64,000 bases of DNA from Burkholderiales bacterium. Its GTDB lineage: Bacteria; Pseudomonadota; Gammaproteobacteria; Burkholderiales; SG8-41. The translations under genes and the position numbers were made by a program. Shown in pieces: positions 23,832-33,391 of the stretch. Position 1 is the first letter of the stretch, and each line of letters starts with the position of its first letter. Where the stretch lies: the NCBI GenBank assembly GCA_036262035.1, contig DATAJS010000015.1, positions 234,415 through 298,414 of the forward strand. Direction: 5' to 3'. Below the pieces are notes generated by a model that saw only the letters and a program-made list of their open reading frames with translations, did no database searches and was not told the origin of the DNA.

Positions 23832-25235
23832 ATGAGCACTGACAAGTCGCCGCTGCTCGCTCACGCGACGCGCGATCTCGCGCGCTTCGGCGCGAGCCTC
23901 CAGTACACCGGGATCCCCGCCGACGCGGTCGAGCGCATCAAGCTCTCGATCCTCGACAGCATCGGCTGCTGTCTGTACGGCGCGACGCTGCCGTGGACCC
24001 GCAAGGTCGCGGACCTCGCCGATCTCGAGCGCGCGCAAGGCGTGGCGTCCTATATCGGCTTCGGACGCAAGAGCTCGGCTTCGCTGGCGTGCCTCGTCAA
24101 CGGCACCTCGGGCCACGCGTTCGAGCTCGACGACATCCACAAGGAATCGATCATCCACGCCGGATCGATCGCCACGCCGGTCGCGCTCGCGCTCGCCGAG
24201 ATGCAGGGCAACGCGTCCGGCAAAGACCTGATCACCGCCATGGTCGCGGGCTACGAGATCGGCCACCGCGTCGGCTCGGCGGCCACGATGAGCCTCTTCT
24301 TCCGTGGCTTCCACCCGCAGGGCACGTCGGGCGCGTTCGTCGCGGCGGCGACCGCGGCGCGTGCGCTCGGGCTGGACGCCGACCGGTTCCAGCACGCGCT
24401 CGGCATCGTCGGGTCGCAGGGCGGCGGACTCATGGCGGCGCAGGAAGGCGCGATGGTGAAGCGGTTCCACAGCGGACGCGCGGCGCAGAGCGGCGTGTAT
24501 TCGGCGCTGCTCGCGCGCGACGGCTTCACGGGGATACCGGACGTGCTCGAAGCGCCGTACGGCGGCTATCTGACGACGCACTCGGACGAGCCGAACCCGC
24601 CGCGCCTCACCGAAGGCCTGGGCACCAAGTGGGAGACGCTGCAGGTGGGCTACAAGCCGCACGCGAGCGTCACCAGCATCCACACCGCGCTCGACGGCCT
24701 CGGCGACATCATGAACGAGCACAAGCTCGTTGCCGAAGACATCGCCCGACTGGAGACCGGACTCTCGCCGATGACCCACGTGCACTGCGCGTGGGAATAC
24801 AAGGCGCAGGGCGTGACCGCGGCGCAGATGAACCTTTATTACGGGCTGGCGGTGATCGCGATCGACGGCGTCGCGTTCACCGAGCAGTACCACGAGTCGC
24901 GCCTGCGCGATCCGCGCATCCTCGACTTCGTGACGCGCGTGACCGCGTACGTCGATCCCGAGATCGAGAAGATGGGCGCGAAATACCGCCACGCGGCGCG
25001 CGTGAAGCTGACGACGCGCGACGGGCGCGTGTTCGAGAAGCTCTTGCTGGACCGCCGCGGCAGCCCCGAGAACCCGCTGTCGCGCGAGGACATCGAGCGC
25101 AAGTTCAAACACGTGGTCGCGCCGTGCGTCGATGCTGCGCGGGCGCAGCGTATCGTCGAGACCGTGGCACGGCTCGAGCGGCTCCAGTCAATCGGCCAGC
25201 TGATCGATCTCATCGGGCCTGCCACGGTGACATGA
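23832..25235 (+). CDS. MmgE/PrpD family protein
   Basis: 467 aa, full length for the family. Conserved features are ILDSIGCCLYGATLPWTRK, CLVNGTSGHAFELDDIHKES with the HAxxxDD-type active-site region, and GIVGSQGGGLMAAQEGAMVK followed by FHSGRAAQSGVYSALLARDG. The family includes 2-methylcitrate dehydratase and cis-aconitate decarboxylase-type enzymes, but this member is not a close PrpD, so the substrate is unknown. An AGGAAATGTAG sequence precedes the ATG. It is one of three family members in the window and stands alone, with a palindromic operator upstream. Confidence 0.88.
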   Translation: MSTDKSPLLAHATRDLARFGASLQYTGIPADAVERIKLSILDSIGCCLYGATLPWTRKVADLADLERAQGVASYIGFGRKSSASLACLVNGTSGHAFELDDIHKESIIHAGSIATPVALALAEMQGNASGKDLITAMVAGYEIGHRVGSAATMSLFFRGFHPQGTSGAFVAAATAARALGLDADRFQHALGIVGSQGGGLMAAQEGAMVKRFHSGRAAQSGVYSALLARDGFTGIPDVLEAPYGGYLTTHSDEPNPPRLTEGLGTKWETLQVGYKPHASVTSIHTALDGLGDIMNEHKLVAEDIARLETGLSPMTHVHCAWEYKAQGVTAAQMNLYYGLAVIAIDGVAFTEQYHESRLRDPRILDFVTRVTAYVDPEIEKMGAKYRHAARVKLTTRDGRVFEKLLLDRRGSPENPLSREDIERKFKHVVAPCVDAARAQRIVETVARLERLQSIGQLIDLIGPATVT

Positions 25236-25293
25236 TCGCACGCGCAGCGGCTCCGACGGCAAGACGACCTCCGCCCGGTTGCAGTACGCCGAC

Positions 25294-25824
25294 ATGAACG
25301 ACCCGCGAAAGAGCTACGAGGCATTCTGCGAGCGTGCGCTGCCTCGGCTGCGGCGATATCTGCTGCGTCATTTTCGCCCGCTGAGTGCGGATCACGAAGA
25401 CATATTGCAGGACGCGCTCGCCGACCTGTTCGCATTCGTGCAGCGCCGGAACGACGTGCTGTCGCAGGATGACGAGCTGATGGCGCTCGCCTACGCGATA
25501 ACGAAGCGGCGTGCCGCGGACCGGTACCGCGGGGCAGTGAGGCGCGCGGCAAGCGAGCTCAACGCGGCGTCCACCATCGCAGAGGTCGAGGAGCACGACG
25601 TTCGCTTCCGCTATCGCGAGCTATTGTCGGCGGTGCTGCTGTTGCTGACGGACCTGTCGGAGTCCGATCAGCAGTTATTGCTGCGCGAGCAGCTCTCCTC
25701 AGGCGACAAACTGGAGGCGCTCACGCCGGCGGAGCGCAAACGGCTCAGCAGGTTGCGGCAGATGTTGCGGGAGCGTCTGCGCGCCCGGTTTGGTTCGGAT
25801 CCCTACGAGTACCTCGGAGGATAG
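25294..25824 (+). CDS. ECF-like RNA polymerase sigma factor
   Basis: 176-aa product using the ATG at 25294; an upstream in-frame TTG would add five residues. Region 2-like motif: ADHEDILQDALADLFAFVQR, then LAYAITKRRAADRYRGAVRR. Region 4-like motif: LLLTDLSESDQQLLLREQLS, ending in ERKRLSRLRQMLRERL. It is the size of ECF sigma factors. No anti-sigma gene is next to it; instead it overlaps in expression with a phosphoesterase gene, whose ribosome-binding site lies in its last codons. Composition is less GC-rich than the flanking genes, so acquisition by transfer is possible. The target promoter is unknown. Confidence 0.7.
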   Translation: MNDPRKSYEAFCERALPRLRRYLLRHFRPLSADHEDILQDALADLFAFVQRRNDVLSQDDELMALAYAITKRRAADRYRGAVRRAASELNAASTIAEVEEHDVRFRYRELLSAVLLLLTDLSESDQQLLLREQLSSGDKLEALTPAERKRLSRLRQMLRERLRARFGSDPYEYLGG

Positions 25825-25828
25825 GTCC

Positions 25829-27112
25829 ATGGCGAATACCGTTGCCAGGCTGGCCCAGGTGATCCACGTCACGGATCTGCACATGTGTCGCGACTACAAG
25901 GACCGGCGCGCGCTCGAAGCGGAGTGCCGGAACGGCCGGCTTGCATTCGCGCGCGCGCGCTTGGCGGTGCGCGACGCGGTCGACAGGTTGGATCTCTATG
26001 GCTGGCGCGAAGGCACACTCGACGAAGATGTCGGAGCGGAAGATGCATTCGGCAGGTATTTGACGGAACTTCCCGGCAGCGCGCCGGAGTGGTTCGGCGG
26101 AGGCGGAGAGGCCGTGCCGGCTACGTGGCTCGTGGATACCGGCGACCTGACCACCTACGGGGACGCCGTCTCGATGACGCGCGGGCGCACCCAGCTCGAG
26201 GGATGGTCGACCGCACTGCCCGGCTGCCGGTTGCGCTCGATCTTCGGGAACCACGATGCGTGGCCGGGCACGCAGCCGGCATTTCTCGCGGGCGGTTCAG
26301 CGTGGGTCGAGATCGAAGAAGCCCAGCGTCGACGGGTGCGCGAATGGCAGGAGTGGCAGAGCGAACGGTGGCTGACGCCACTCGTCAGCCCCCAGGTCGA
26401 GGATCCATGGCGCCCCGGCGACAAGATACGGGTGGAGCTCTATGCCGTGGATTCGGTGCGTTTCGACTGGTGGGCCAATTCGCGTGCGATCGGGAGCGTC
26501 GGGAAAGAGGCGCGCGACACGCTCGTGCGCGAGATCGAGTCGCAGTCCGGGCGATCCTGCGGCCGCGCGTTACGAGTACTGGCGATCCACCACCCGATCG
26601 CCTTTCCGTTCCAGCTCGGTGAGCGGCGTATCAGATCGCTGCTGTTTACGCTGCAGCAAATGTGTCTCGACGGCGGCGATGGATTCGCGCGCGAGCTACA
26701 GCAACCGCTGCACGCGTCGCACGGCGACAGTCCGCGGATCCACGTGGTGCTCAGCGGGCACACACACGCCGCTTTCCCCGGGACCGGTCTGCCCGACAAC
26801 GTCAAGGAGATCTACCAGGGCGATCTCGGCGCGAAGCAGCTTCAGCTCGTCGGCGGGCCGCTCATGCTGGTGCGATCGAGCAAGGCGGTCCGGAGCGGCG
26901 CGGGCGACGATCCGGAGCCGCGAGACCGGAAGAAGTATCCGGCGGCGACGATATTTCCGCACAGCCGCCAGTTCCAGCAGTTGCGGTTCGAGATCGACCC
27001 GCGCTACCGCGATTCGGTGCGTTTGAATCGGGTGGTGCTCGCCTATCACGCGGGCATCGCGGAATACGCGGAGCTGGACGACCTCGGCTCGACGACGACG
27101 CTGCCCTTATAG
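25829..27112 (+). CDS. Calcineurin-like metallophosphoesterase
   Basis: 427 aa from an ATG at 25829, with GGAGG 8 nt upstream inside the sigma-factor gene. All metallophosphoesterase motifs are present: DLH (16-18), VDTGDL (102-107), GNHD (140-143), HHP in the middle, and SGHTH towards the C-terminus, which together bind two metals. There is no signal peptide, so it is cytoplasmic. The substrate is not predictable; candidates are cyclic nucleotides, phosphodiesters or phosphoproteins. It forms an operon with the ECF-like sigma factor and converges on an unknown gene. Confidence 0.85.
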   Translation: MANTVARLAQVIHVTDLHMCRDYKDRRALEAECRNGRLAFARARLAVRDAVDRLDLYGWREGTLDEDVGAEDAFGRYLTELPGSAPEWFGGGGEAVPATWLVDTGDLTTYGDAVSMTRGRTQLEGWSTALPGCRLRSIFGNHDAWPGTQPAFLAGGSAWVEIEEAQRRRVREWQEWQSERWLTPLVSPQVEDPWRPGDKIRVELYAVDSVRFDWWANSRAIGSVGKEARDTLVREIESQSGRSCGRALRVLAIHHPIAFPFQLGERRIRSLLFTLQQMCLDGGDGFARELQQPLHASHGDSPRIHVVLSGHTHAAFPGTGLPDNVKEIYQGDLGAKQLQLVGGPLMLVRSSKAVRSGAGDDPEPRDRKKYPAATIFPHSRQFQQLRFEIDPRYRDSVRLNRVVLAYHAGIAEYAELDDLGSTTTLPL

Positions 27113-27135
27113 CGCTTGCCCGCAACCCGCGGCCT

Positions 27136-28362
27136 TCACAAGTGCAGGTAGTGGCTCGCGAGATTGCCGAACGCGTCGTAGGCGAGCTTCTTCGATTTTT
27201 CGCCGCTGACGCTGAACGTCGTGTCGAGCACGACCTGCATGTTGTAGTCCGCTCGCACGTGCTTCTCGAATTTGAGCGGCGGCATGATCCGCGCCGCGAC
27301 CGCGTGGCTATAGAGGTCAACACCGACCTGCCTCGATACCCCTGCGTCCACACAGTAGTCGTGGAGGTTTTCGAGTATTTTCGTGCGCTGCTCGCCGATT
27401 CTGCGCTTGCGCTCGGCGGCGTCCAGTCCGACCCAGCTGCCGTATCGGTCCGCGCCCTCTTCCACCATGTTCATGAAGCGCAGGTCGGCCATTCTCACCG
27501 GGTCGACTTTGCTGTTGGAGAAGTGCTTCCATGTTCCGTCGGGATTTTGGTAGATCAGCAGGACCGCTCCCAGCAAATCGTCCCTGACTTTGGTGGCTGG
27601 ATTGGGTATCAGCCAGCCCCGCACCTCCTGCAGGATGCCGCGGTAGCGCTGTCGCAGCTCCGCCATCAGGGCGTCGGTGTCCGCCTTTTGGCGCCGCTCG
27701 TGTTCGGCGCGCGCGAGCTCCGCGGCACGCGCGGGGTCGCTCACCAGCAGGTATGGATACTCTGCGCCAGTGCGTAACGGGACGATGAAAAGCCGAGTGG
27801 CGAGGGCGATCGGCGCGGGAGCCGCAGCCTCGTAAAAGTGGGCCTCCAGCGAATCCTTGAAGCGCCGGAACGCGCCCATGACGATCCCGTCATCGACGCC
27901 ATAGACCCCGAAATCGACGCTCTTGCAGAGATCCTGCAACGCGACCAAACCCGGGAGCATGCTTTCATTCAACGGCGACTCCGCACGCTCTCGCGCTTCG
28001 CGGGCGAGGCGGTCCAGCCAGCGCCCTACGACGACCTGGGAGAGCACGTCGGACGCCGAGTCAACCTCCTGCTGGAGCGCAGCCGCGTCCAGCCGTCCGT
28101 TCGCAGCAGCGATCTCGACGCGCAATTGCTCGAGAAGCCGGCGCTCCTCGGTTTCGGTTTCGGCAGACGTTACCGCGGTCCCGATCAAGCCTTCGAGCGT
28201 CCCTTTCGCAGATTGCAGCCACTGCTCGGCGACTGCCTTCTCGAAGTCGTTCCTGAAGGCGTCCGCCATGTCGGGACGGAGCTCCGTGGCGAATTTGCCG
28301 ACGAGCGCTTCGAAAAGCCGGCTGAGCTCATTGAACTCCCCGGCCGCATATTTCCTGGCCAC
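27136..28362 (-). CDS. Unknown protein (about 408 aa)
   Basis: The frame opens at a GTG at 28389, but a GTG at 28362 is preferred because a purine-rich AAAGGGGGA lies just before it, giving 408 aa. The product is mostly helical and charged (ELSRLFEALVGKFATELRPD, EARERAESPLNESMLPGLVA), with a better structured C-terminal third (KVRDDLLGAVLLIYQNPDGT, WVGLDAAERKRRIGEQRTKI). No family is recognised, and there is no signal peptide or transmembrane helix. It is convergent with the metallophosphoesterase (23-nt gap) and lies in the same less GC-rich patch, so the two may have arrived together. Confidence 0.65.
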   Translation of the reverse strand: MARKYAAGEFNELSRLFEALVGKFATELRPDMADAFRNDFEKAVAEQWLQSAKGTLEGLIGTAVTSAETETEERRLLEQLRVEIAAANGRLDAAALQQEVDSASDVLSQVVVGRWLDRLAREARERAESPLNESMLPGLVALQDLCKSVDFGVYGVDDGIVMGAFRRFKDSLEAHFYEAAAPAPIALATRLFIVPLRTGAEYPYLLVSDPARAAELARAEHERRQKADTDALMAELRQRYRGILQEVRGWLIPNPATKVRDDLLGAVLLIYQNPDGTWKHFSNSKVDPVRMADLRFMNMVEEGADRYGSWVGLDAAERKRRIGEQRTKILENLHDYCVDAGVSRQVGVDLYSHAVAARIMPPLKFEKHVRADYNMQVVLDTTFSVSGEKSKKLAYDAFGNLASHYLHL

Positions 28363-28635
28363 CAATCCCCCTTTCCGTGCCGTGGGCACGACAATCCGGG
28401 TTACTCAGAGCTATATCGCGCCGGCACCCGAATCGTGACACGCTCATCGCCCCATGGCTCGCCGGCGTCGCCCCGGGACGACGGATCGAGCCGCCAGAGC
28501 GACTCGATGGACTCGACCTGCAACGCGCGGTTCCCGATAGTAGATAACATTTGCGTGCCTGCCGAGGCACTGATCCCGGGCCTGTTTTTCATTGCCGCTG
28601 CGCCCGTCAAACTCGTAAGGTGGTAAGGGAGGACG

Positions 28636-31600
28636 ATGGCTCCGCTCGACGTCGTTCAGGAAGTGCGCTTCGCGGTCGTCATGTACGGCGGCGTGTCGCT
28701 CGCGATCTACATCAACGGCGTCGCGCAGGAGCTGCTCAACCTCGTCCGGGCGACGGGCTATGCCGACGGCGATCCCTCGCGCAGCGCCGGTGCGCTGCCC
28801 GCGGCGGACCTGAAGAGCACCGAAAGAATCTACCGCAAGCTCGCGTACCTCGCGGGCAGCCGCGCGCTTCGCGAGGATTACCGGCAGTGGCTCGCGGACG
28901 CCGGCAACCCCGCCCGCAAAGCCGCGCCCGAAGTCGATCGCTGCGTCGACACCGACGCCACGATCGGCACGCGCTTCGTCATCGACATCCTGTCGGGCAC
29001 GTCCGCGGGCGGCATCAACGCGATCTTCCTCGCCAAGGCGATGGCGAAGGACAAGTCGATCGCGGGCCTGAAGAACCTGTGGGTGAAGGAAGGCGACCTC
29101 GGCAGCCTCATCAACGACAAGAAATCGCTGGCCGGCATGACGAACGTCGAGCTCGTCGACCCGCCGCGCTCGCTGCTCAACAGCCGGCGCATGTATTACA
29201 AGCTGCTCGGCGCTTTTCGCGACGTCGACAAGTCGCGCGCCGATCTTCCGGCCGCGGCGGTGTCGCCGTACGTCGACGAGCTCGATCTCTACGTCACGAC
29301 CACCGACCTCTACGGCGTCGCGCTGCCGATCCGCCTCGCCGACCGCGTGGTGTACGAGAAGCGCCACCGCAACGTCTTCCACTTCCGCTACGGCGCCGGC
29401 GGCCTCACGCCGGAGGCCGACGATTTCACCGCGGGCCACAATCCGTTCCTCGCGTTCGCCGCGCGCTGCACCTCGTCGTTCCCGTTCGCGTTCGAGCCGA
29501 TGTGCCTCGAGGACGTCGACGCGGTGTGCAAGACGTCGGCCGGCTTCGGACCCGGGCCGGTGGCGCCGGACCCGAAGTGGCGGCGCTATTTCACCGAGAG
29601 CTTCGGCTCGGCCGCGAACTACGACGACCTCGATTTCCTGCACCGGCCGTTCGGCGACGGCGGCTATCTCGACAACAAGCCGTTCACCTACGTGACCGAG
29701 ACGCTCGCGCGGCGCTACAGCAACTATCCGGTCGACCGCAAGCTGCTCTATATCGAGCCTTCGCCGGAGCATCCGGAGGAAGGCGCGGACCTGCTGTCGC
29801 GGCCCAACGCGCTGCGCAACGTGTACGGGGCGCTGATGGACCTGCCGCGGCAGGAGACGATACGCGAGGACCTGCAGCGCCTGCTCGACCGCAATCGCCT
29901 GATCGAGCGCGCGGACCGCACGCTCAACCAGGTCCGCAACGACATCTTCAAGGCCGATCGCGAAGCGCCGGGCGTCGAGCGCACCGACTGGCGCGACAAG
30001 TACCTGCCCGACACGATCGATACCTACGGCATCGCGTACATCCCGTACCGCCGCATGCGCATCGCCGACGCCACCGACACGCTGGCGCGCTGCTTCACCA
30101 GGGCGGCGCGGTTCGACACGACCTCGGACGAGTTCCTCGCGGTGCGCGCGATCATGCACGTGTGGCGCGTCGCCCATTACTCGGACTACCGCGAGGAAGG
30201 GCGTCCCAGCGTCAACGCGTTCCTCGACGATTTCGACCTGGGCTTTCGCGTGAGGCGTATGACCTTCGTGCGCCGCCAGATCGACCTGTTGCACCGCGTG
30301 AGCGATTCCACGCGCGAGGCGCTCGAAGACCCCGACGCGAGCGGCGAGCTGCAGAACGCGTATCGCCATCTCAAGCGTTACGGCTACGACTACGACACGA
30401 CCCACAAGCGGATCTTCAAGCAGGCGTTGACCGCGCTCAAACAGACGCTCAACACGGTCGAGCACCAGCTGCAGCGCGCGCGCGTGGCGATCGAGGAAGG
30501 CGCGCAGCAGTCCGGCGGCGCGGGCGGCGCGCTTCCGGCGCTGCCGGCGGCGGTGCAGACGCTGGGCATCGCCAGGCTGCATCTGAAGTTCATCCTGGGG
30601 CTGCAATGGGATCCGGCGTGGTCCGCCAGGCTGCCCGACGTCGCGCACATGGCGGCGATCGTCGCCTCGGCAGCGTACTCGCAGGCGGTGACGAACGAGG
30701 AGCGCGAGGCCCGCGTGCGCGAGCTCCTCGCCGATCCGGCCGCTTACGGCCTGCCGGCTTCGTTCGCGCTCGACCTCGAGTCGACCGCCGAAGGGCTCAA
30801 AGCCTATCTCTACGACGTGTTCGACCAGGCGTTCAACGGCGTGAAGAGCGTGCTCGATCCCGCGACCGCGGCGCCGGACCGCGATCCGGTGGAAGCGGCG
30901 GTCGGCAGCTACCTCTGGAACGAGTTTCTCAACTTCGAGGACTACGACCAGGTCACGTTCCCCATCCTCTACGGCACCGACGTCGGCGAGGCCGAGCCGG
31001 TGCGCATCTACCGCATCAGCCCCGAGGATGCGACGCGCATCGTCAACGAGCGCGAGCAGCGGCGGCACAAGCTCGCGGGGACGTCGCTCTTCAACTTCGG
31101 CGGCTTCCTCGACGAGGCGTGGCGCGAGAACGACATCATGTGGGGACGGCTCGACGGCGTGGAAAGGCTCGTCACCGCGGTGCTGCCCGATCTCGCGGAC
31201 GAGCCGCTGCGTGCGCACCTCATCGAGGAGGCGCACGTGGCGATCCTCGACGAGGTCGCGCAATCGGCGCGGCGCAGGGACATCGGCGGCGCCATCGCCA
31301 AAAGCCTCTTCAGGACGCCGTCCCCCGACGCCGACATCCTGCGCGCGGAAGAGCACGCGCGCCGGCAAAGGGAGCGCGACGTCGAGCGCGTGGTGAACGG
31401 CATGCTGACCGGGCGCCAGCTGTTGAGGGTGATGCGCGAGGACTACGCGGTGGACCGCCGGCTCGATCCCAAGCCGGTGCTCGAATGGGTGTCGCGCTCG
31501 ACGCAGGTCGTGGGCAAGATGTTCGAGGACATCGCGCGCCAGGCGCGCTCGGGCGAGCAATCGAAGCACCTCGCGTGGGTGGCGCGCTTCGGCGGCGTGT

Positions 31601-31926
31601 TCTGGGGACTGGTCCAGCTCGCGGTGCCGGGGTCGCTCAAGAACCTGCTCTTCTATCACTGGTTCAAGGTGCTCGTCGCGTTCGAGGCGCTGATCCTCGC
31701 CGGCGGGCTCGTGCTGAACCATGACGCCGCCGCTCACTTCGGCTGGCTGTCGCTGTCGCTCACGCTGCTCGTCGGGCTCACCGTCACCGTGCTCGGCGAC
31801 CTCATGCGCTTGAAGCGCGGTTGGCTGTACGCTTCGCTGGGACTCGTCGTGCTGGCGGTGCTCGGCTTCGCGGTGCTCGGCATCGACCGCGTCTTCGACC
31901 TCGAGTGGTTCCGGCTTTGGTCTTAA
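28636..31926 (+). CDS. Large patatin-like phospholipase with C-terminal membrane segments
   Basis: 1096 aa with a strong GGGAGG before the ATG. The patatin catalytic dyad is visible: Ser123 in GTSAGGINAIF and Asp341 in FGDGGYLDNKPF. A Gly-rich oxyanion region is at MYGGVSLAIYINGV near the N-terminus. This fits the large patatin-related family of about 1000 residues (TIGR03607-like, from memory). The last ~110 residues contain three hydrophobic segments (FKVLVAFEALILAGGLVL, LTLLVGLTVTVLGDL, SLGLVVLAVLGFAVLGI), so the protein is membrane anchored. Likely reaction: hydrolysis of phospholipid acyl esters at the membrane. The 246-bp region upstream shows no gene. Confidence 0.87.
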   Translation: MAPLDVVQEVRFAVVMYGGVSLAIYINGVAQELLNLVRATGYADGDPSRSAGALPAADLKSTERIYRKLAYLAGSRALREDYRQWLADAGNPARKAAPEVDRCVDTDATIGTRFVIDILSGTSAGGINAIFLAKAMAKDKSIAGLKNLWVKEGDLGSLINDKKSLAGMTNVELVDPPRSLLNSRRMYYKLLGAFRDVDKSRADLPAAAVSPYVDELDLYVTTTDLYGVALPIRLADRVVYEKRHRNVFHFRYGAGGLTPEADDFTAGHNPFLAFAARCTSSFPFAFEPMCLEDVDAVCKTSAGFGPGPVAPDPKWRRYFTESFGSAANYDDLDFLHRPFGDGGYLDNKPFTYVTETLARRYSNYPVDRKLLYIEPSPEHPEEGADLLSRPNALRNVYGALMDLPRQETIREDLQRLLDRNRLIERADRTLNQVRNDIFKADREAPGVERTDWRDKYLPDTIDTYGIAYIPYRRMRIADATDTLARCFTRAARFDTTSDEFLAVRAIMHVWRVAHYSDYREEGRPSVNAFLDDFDLGFRVRRMTFVRRQIDLLHRVSDSTREALEDPDASGELQNAYRHLKRYGYDYDTTHKRIFKQALTALKQTLNTVEHQLQRARVAIEEGAQQSGGAGGALPALPAAVQTLGIARLHLKFILGLQWDPAWSARLPDVAHMAAIVASAAYSQAVTNEEREARVRELLADPAAYGLPASFALDLESTAEGLKAYLYDVFDQAFNGVKSVLDPATAAPDRDPVEAAVGSYLWNEFLNFEDYDQVTFPILYGTDVGEAEPVRIYRISPEDATRIVNEREQRRHKLAGTSLFNFGGFLDEAWRENDIMWGRLDGVERLVTAVLPDLADEPLRAHLIEEAHVAILDEVAQSARRRDIGGAIAKSLFRTPSPDADILRAEEHARRQRERDVERVVNGMLTGRQLLRVMREDYAVDRRLDPKPVLEWVSRSTQVVGKMFEDIARQARSGEQSKHLAWVARFGGVFWGLVQLAVPGSLKNLLFYHWFKVLVAFEALILAGGLVLNHDAAAHFGWLSLSLTLLVGLTVTVLGDLMRLKRGWLYASLGLVVLAVLGFAVLGIDRVFDLEWFRLWS

Positions 31927-31957
31927 ACTGCGGTCGTCACCACAACGGAGAAGAGCG

Positions 31958-32368
31958 ATGGGTGAGCACGTCGGGGGAAGCTGTCTGTGCGGCACCGTGA
32001 AGTTCACGGTCGCCGGTCCTTACACCGCATTCCGCTACTGTCATTGCAGCCGCTGCCGCAAGGCGTCGGGCAGCGCGCATGCGGCGAACCTGGTGGTGCC
32101 GAAGTCGCAGTTCGAATGGCTCGCCGGCGAGTCGTCGATCAAGCGCTACGACCTGCCGGGCGCGCAGCGCTTCTCGGTGTGGACGTGCACCGAGTGCGGG
32201 ACGCGCGTTCCGCATGCGATCCGCACGCGTGACGACATGCTGGTGCCGGCGGGCACGCTCGACGGCGATCCGGGCCTGCGGCCCGAGCACAGCATCTTCT
32301 GGGATTCCAGGGCGCCGTGGTACGTCGAATGCGGCGACATGCCCCACTTCACCGAATACGCGGGCTGA
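31958..32368 (+). CDS. GFA/CENP-V family zinc protein
   Basis: 136-aa product with the full cysteine set of the glutathione-dependent formaldehyde-activating-like family: SCLCG near residue 10, YCHCSRCRK around 28-36, and CTECGTRVPH near 73. These bind two zinc ions. The family is broad and the name does not prove formaldehyde or glutathione chemistry. The start is an ATG with GGAGAAGAGCG before it. The gene is followed after 1 nt by a VOC-domain gene, so the two are co-expressed. Confidence 0.87.
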   Translation: MGEHVGGSCLCGTVKFTVAGPYTAFRYCHCSRCRKASGSAHAANLVVPKSQFEWLAGESSIKRYDLPGAQRFSVWTCTECGTRVPHAIRTRDDMLVPAGTLDGDPGLRPEHSIFWDSRAPWYVECGDMPHFTEYAG

Positions 32369-32369
32369 C

Positions 32370-33257
32370 ATGTTCACGCGCATCGACCACCTCATGATCT
32401 GCGTGCCCGACCTCGCGCGCGCGATCGGGCAGTACCGCAAGCTCGGCTTCAACATGTACGAAGGCGGCGTGCATCCGGGCAAAGGCACGCACAACGCGAT
32501 CGCTTACAACGACGCCGATTACGTCGAACTCCTCGGCATACGTGACGAGGCCGAGGCGCAGGCCGCACGGTCGTGGAGCCCGAGCGGCACGCCGCTGCCG
32601 GACTTCATCGCCGCGGGCGGCGGCATCCGCTACGTCGTGATCCAGAGCGACGATCTCGCCGCCGACGTCGCGGCGATGCGCACGCGCGGGGTCGACGTGA
32701 GCGATGCGATGGAAGGCTCGCGGCGCACGCCCGCGGGTGCGGCGTTGAGCTGGAAGCTCGCGGTGCCGGGACCTGCCAATCCGCTGCCGCTCTTCTTCAT
32801 CGAGCACGTGACCGCGCTGGAGGAGCGCCGGCGCACGGTGCCCGTCGCGGGCGGGCATCCCAACGGCGTGTACACGCTCGAGCGCGCTTACGTCGCGGTG
32901 AACGATGCTGAAAGCGCGGCGGCGGTGTATGCGAAAGTACTCGGCATTCCCCAGCCGCCGCTGCAAAAAGGCACGGTCATCATGTCGAACATGGCGGTGT
33001 TCCAGATCGGCCCGAACGGGCTCGGCATCGCGCAGCCTTACGCGGACGGTCCGGCGTCGGAGTGGCTGAAGCAGCGCGGTCCCGGCCCTTTCCAGGCGCT
33101 CTATCGCACGACGAGCATGGGCGCGGCGGCGAAGTGGATGGCGGAGCAGGGTCTGCCGCCGCTCGCCCGCGGCGTGCGCAACACCGGCGAGCACGCGATG
33201 CTCGCGACGCCGGACGTGGCGTGCGGCGCGTATATAGGCTTCGTCGGGCCGGAGTGA
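32370..33257 (+). CDS. Two-domain VOC (glyoxalase-like) protein
   Basis: 295 aa. The first VOC module (FTRIDHLMICVPDLARAIGQ, then YVELLGI) has the usual metal-site His in DHLMI. The second half (GVYTLERAYVAVNDAESAAA, VFQIGPNGLGIAQPY) is a related module. This arrangement resembles the glyoxalase-like domain proteins of PF13468 type. The substrate is unknown. Start ATG at 32370 lies 1 nt after the GFA stop. The gene ends just before a dispersed palindromic repeat and converges on an SDR gene. Confidence 0.8.
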   Translation: MFTRIDHLMICVPDLARAIGQYRKLGFNMYEGGVHPGKGTHNAIAYNDADYVELLGIRDEAEAQAARSWSPSGTPLPDFIAAGGGIRYVVIQSDDLAADVAAMRTRGVDVSDAMEGSRRTPAGAALSWKLAVPGPANPLPLFFIEHVTALEERRRTVPVAGGHPNGVYTLERAYVAVNDAESAAAVYAKVLGIPQPPLQKGTVIMSNMAVFQIGPNGLGIAQPYADGPASEWLKQRGPGPFQALYRTTSMGAAAKWMAEQGLPPLARGVRNTGEHAMLATPDVACGAYIGFVGPE

Positions 33258-33261
33258 GCAT

Positions 33262-33391
33262 CGTCGTCCCCGCGCAGGCGGGGACCCATTTCGACTTTAA
33301 GATTCTGAGAATGGATCCTGGCTTTCGCCAGGACGACGCTGCGCGTCGAATGGATTCCCGACAGTCCCGCTCCCGCGGTTCGGGAATGACG
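33262..33391. repeat. Dispersed palindromic repeat cluster between convergent genes
   Basis: The spacer between the VOC gene and the SDR gene consists of three inverted repeats: GTCCCCGC/GCGGGGAC, CCTGGC/GCCAGG, and a longer pair ATTCCCGA/TTCGGGAAT. The words 'CCCCGCGCAGGCGGGGA' and 'CTGGCTTTCGCCAGGA' are of the kind found in many copies in proteobacterial genomes. The element may serve as a bidirectional terminator for the two convergent genes. No ORF is supported within it. Confidence 0.7.

Noticed and set aside
28444..32007. A 1187-residue open frame opposite the patatin-like gene
   Set aside because: Low-complexity Arg/Val/Glu sequence, while the plus strand has a patatin with catalytic motifs and a ribosome-binding site.
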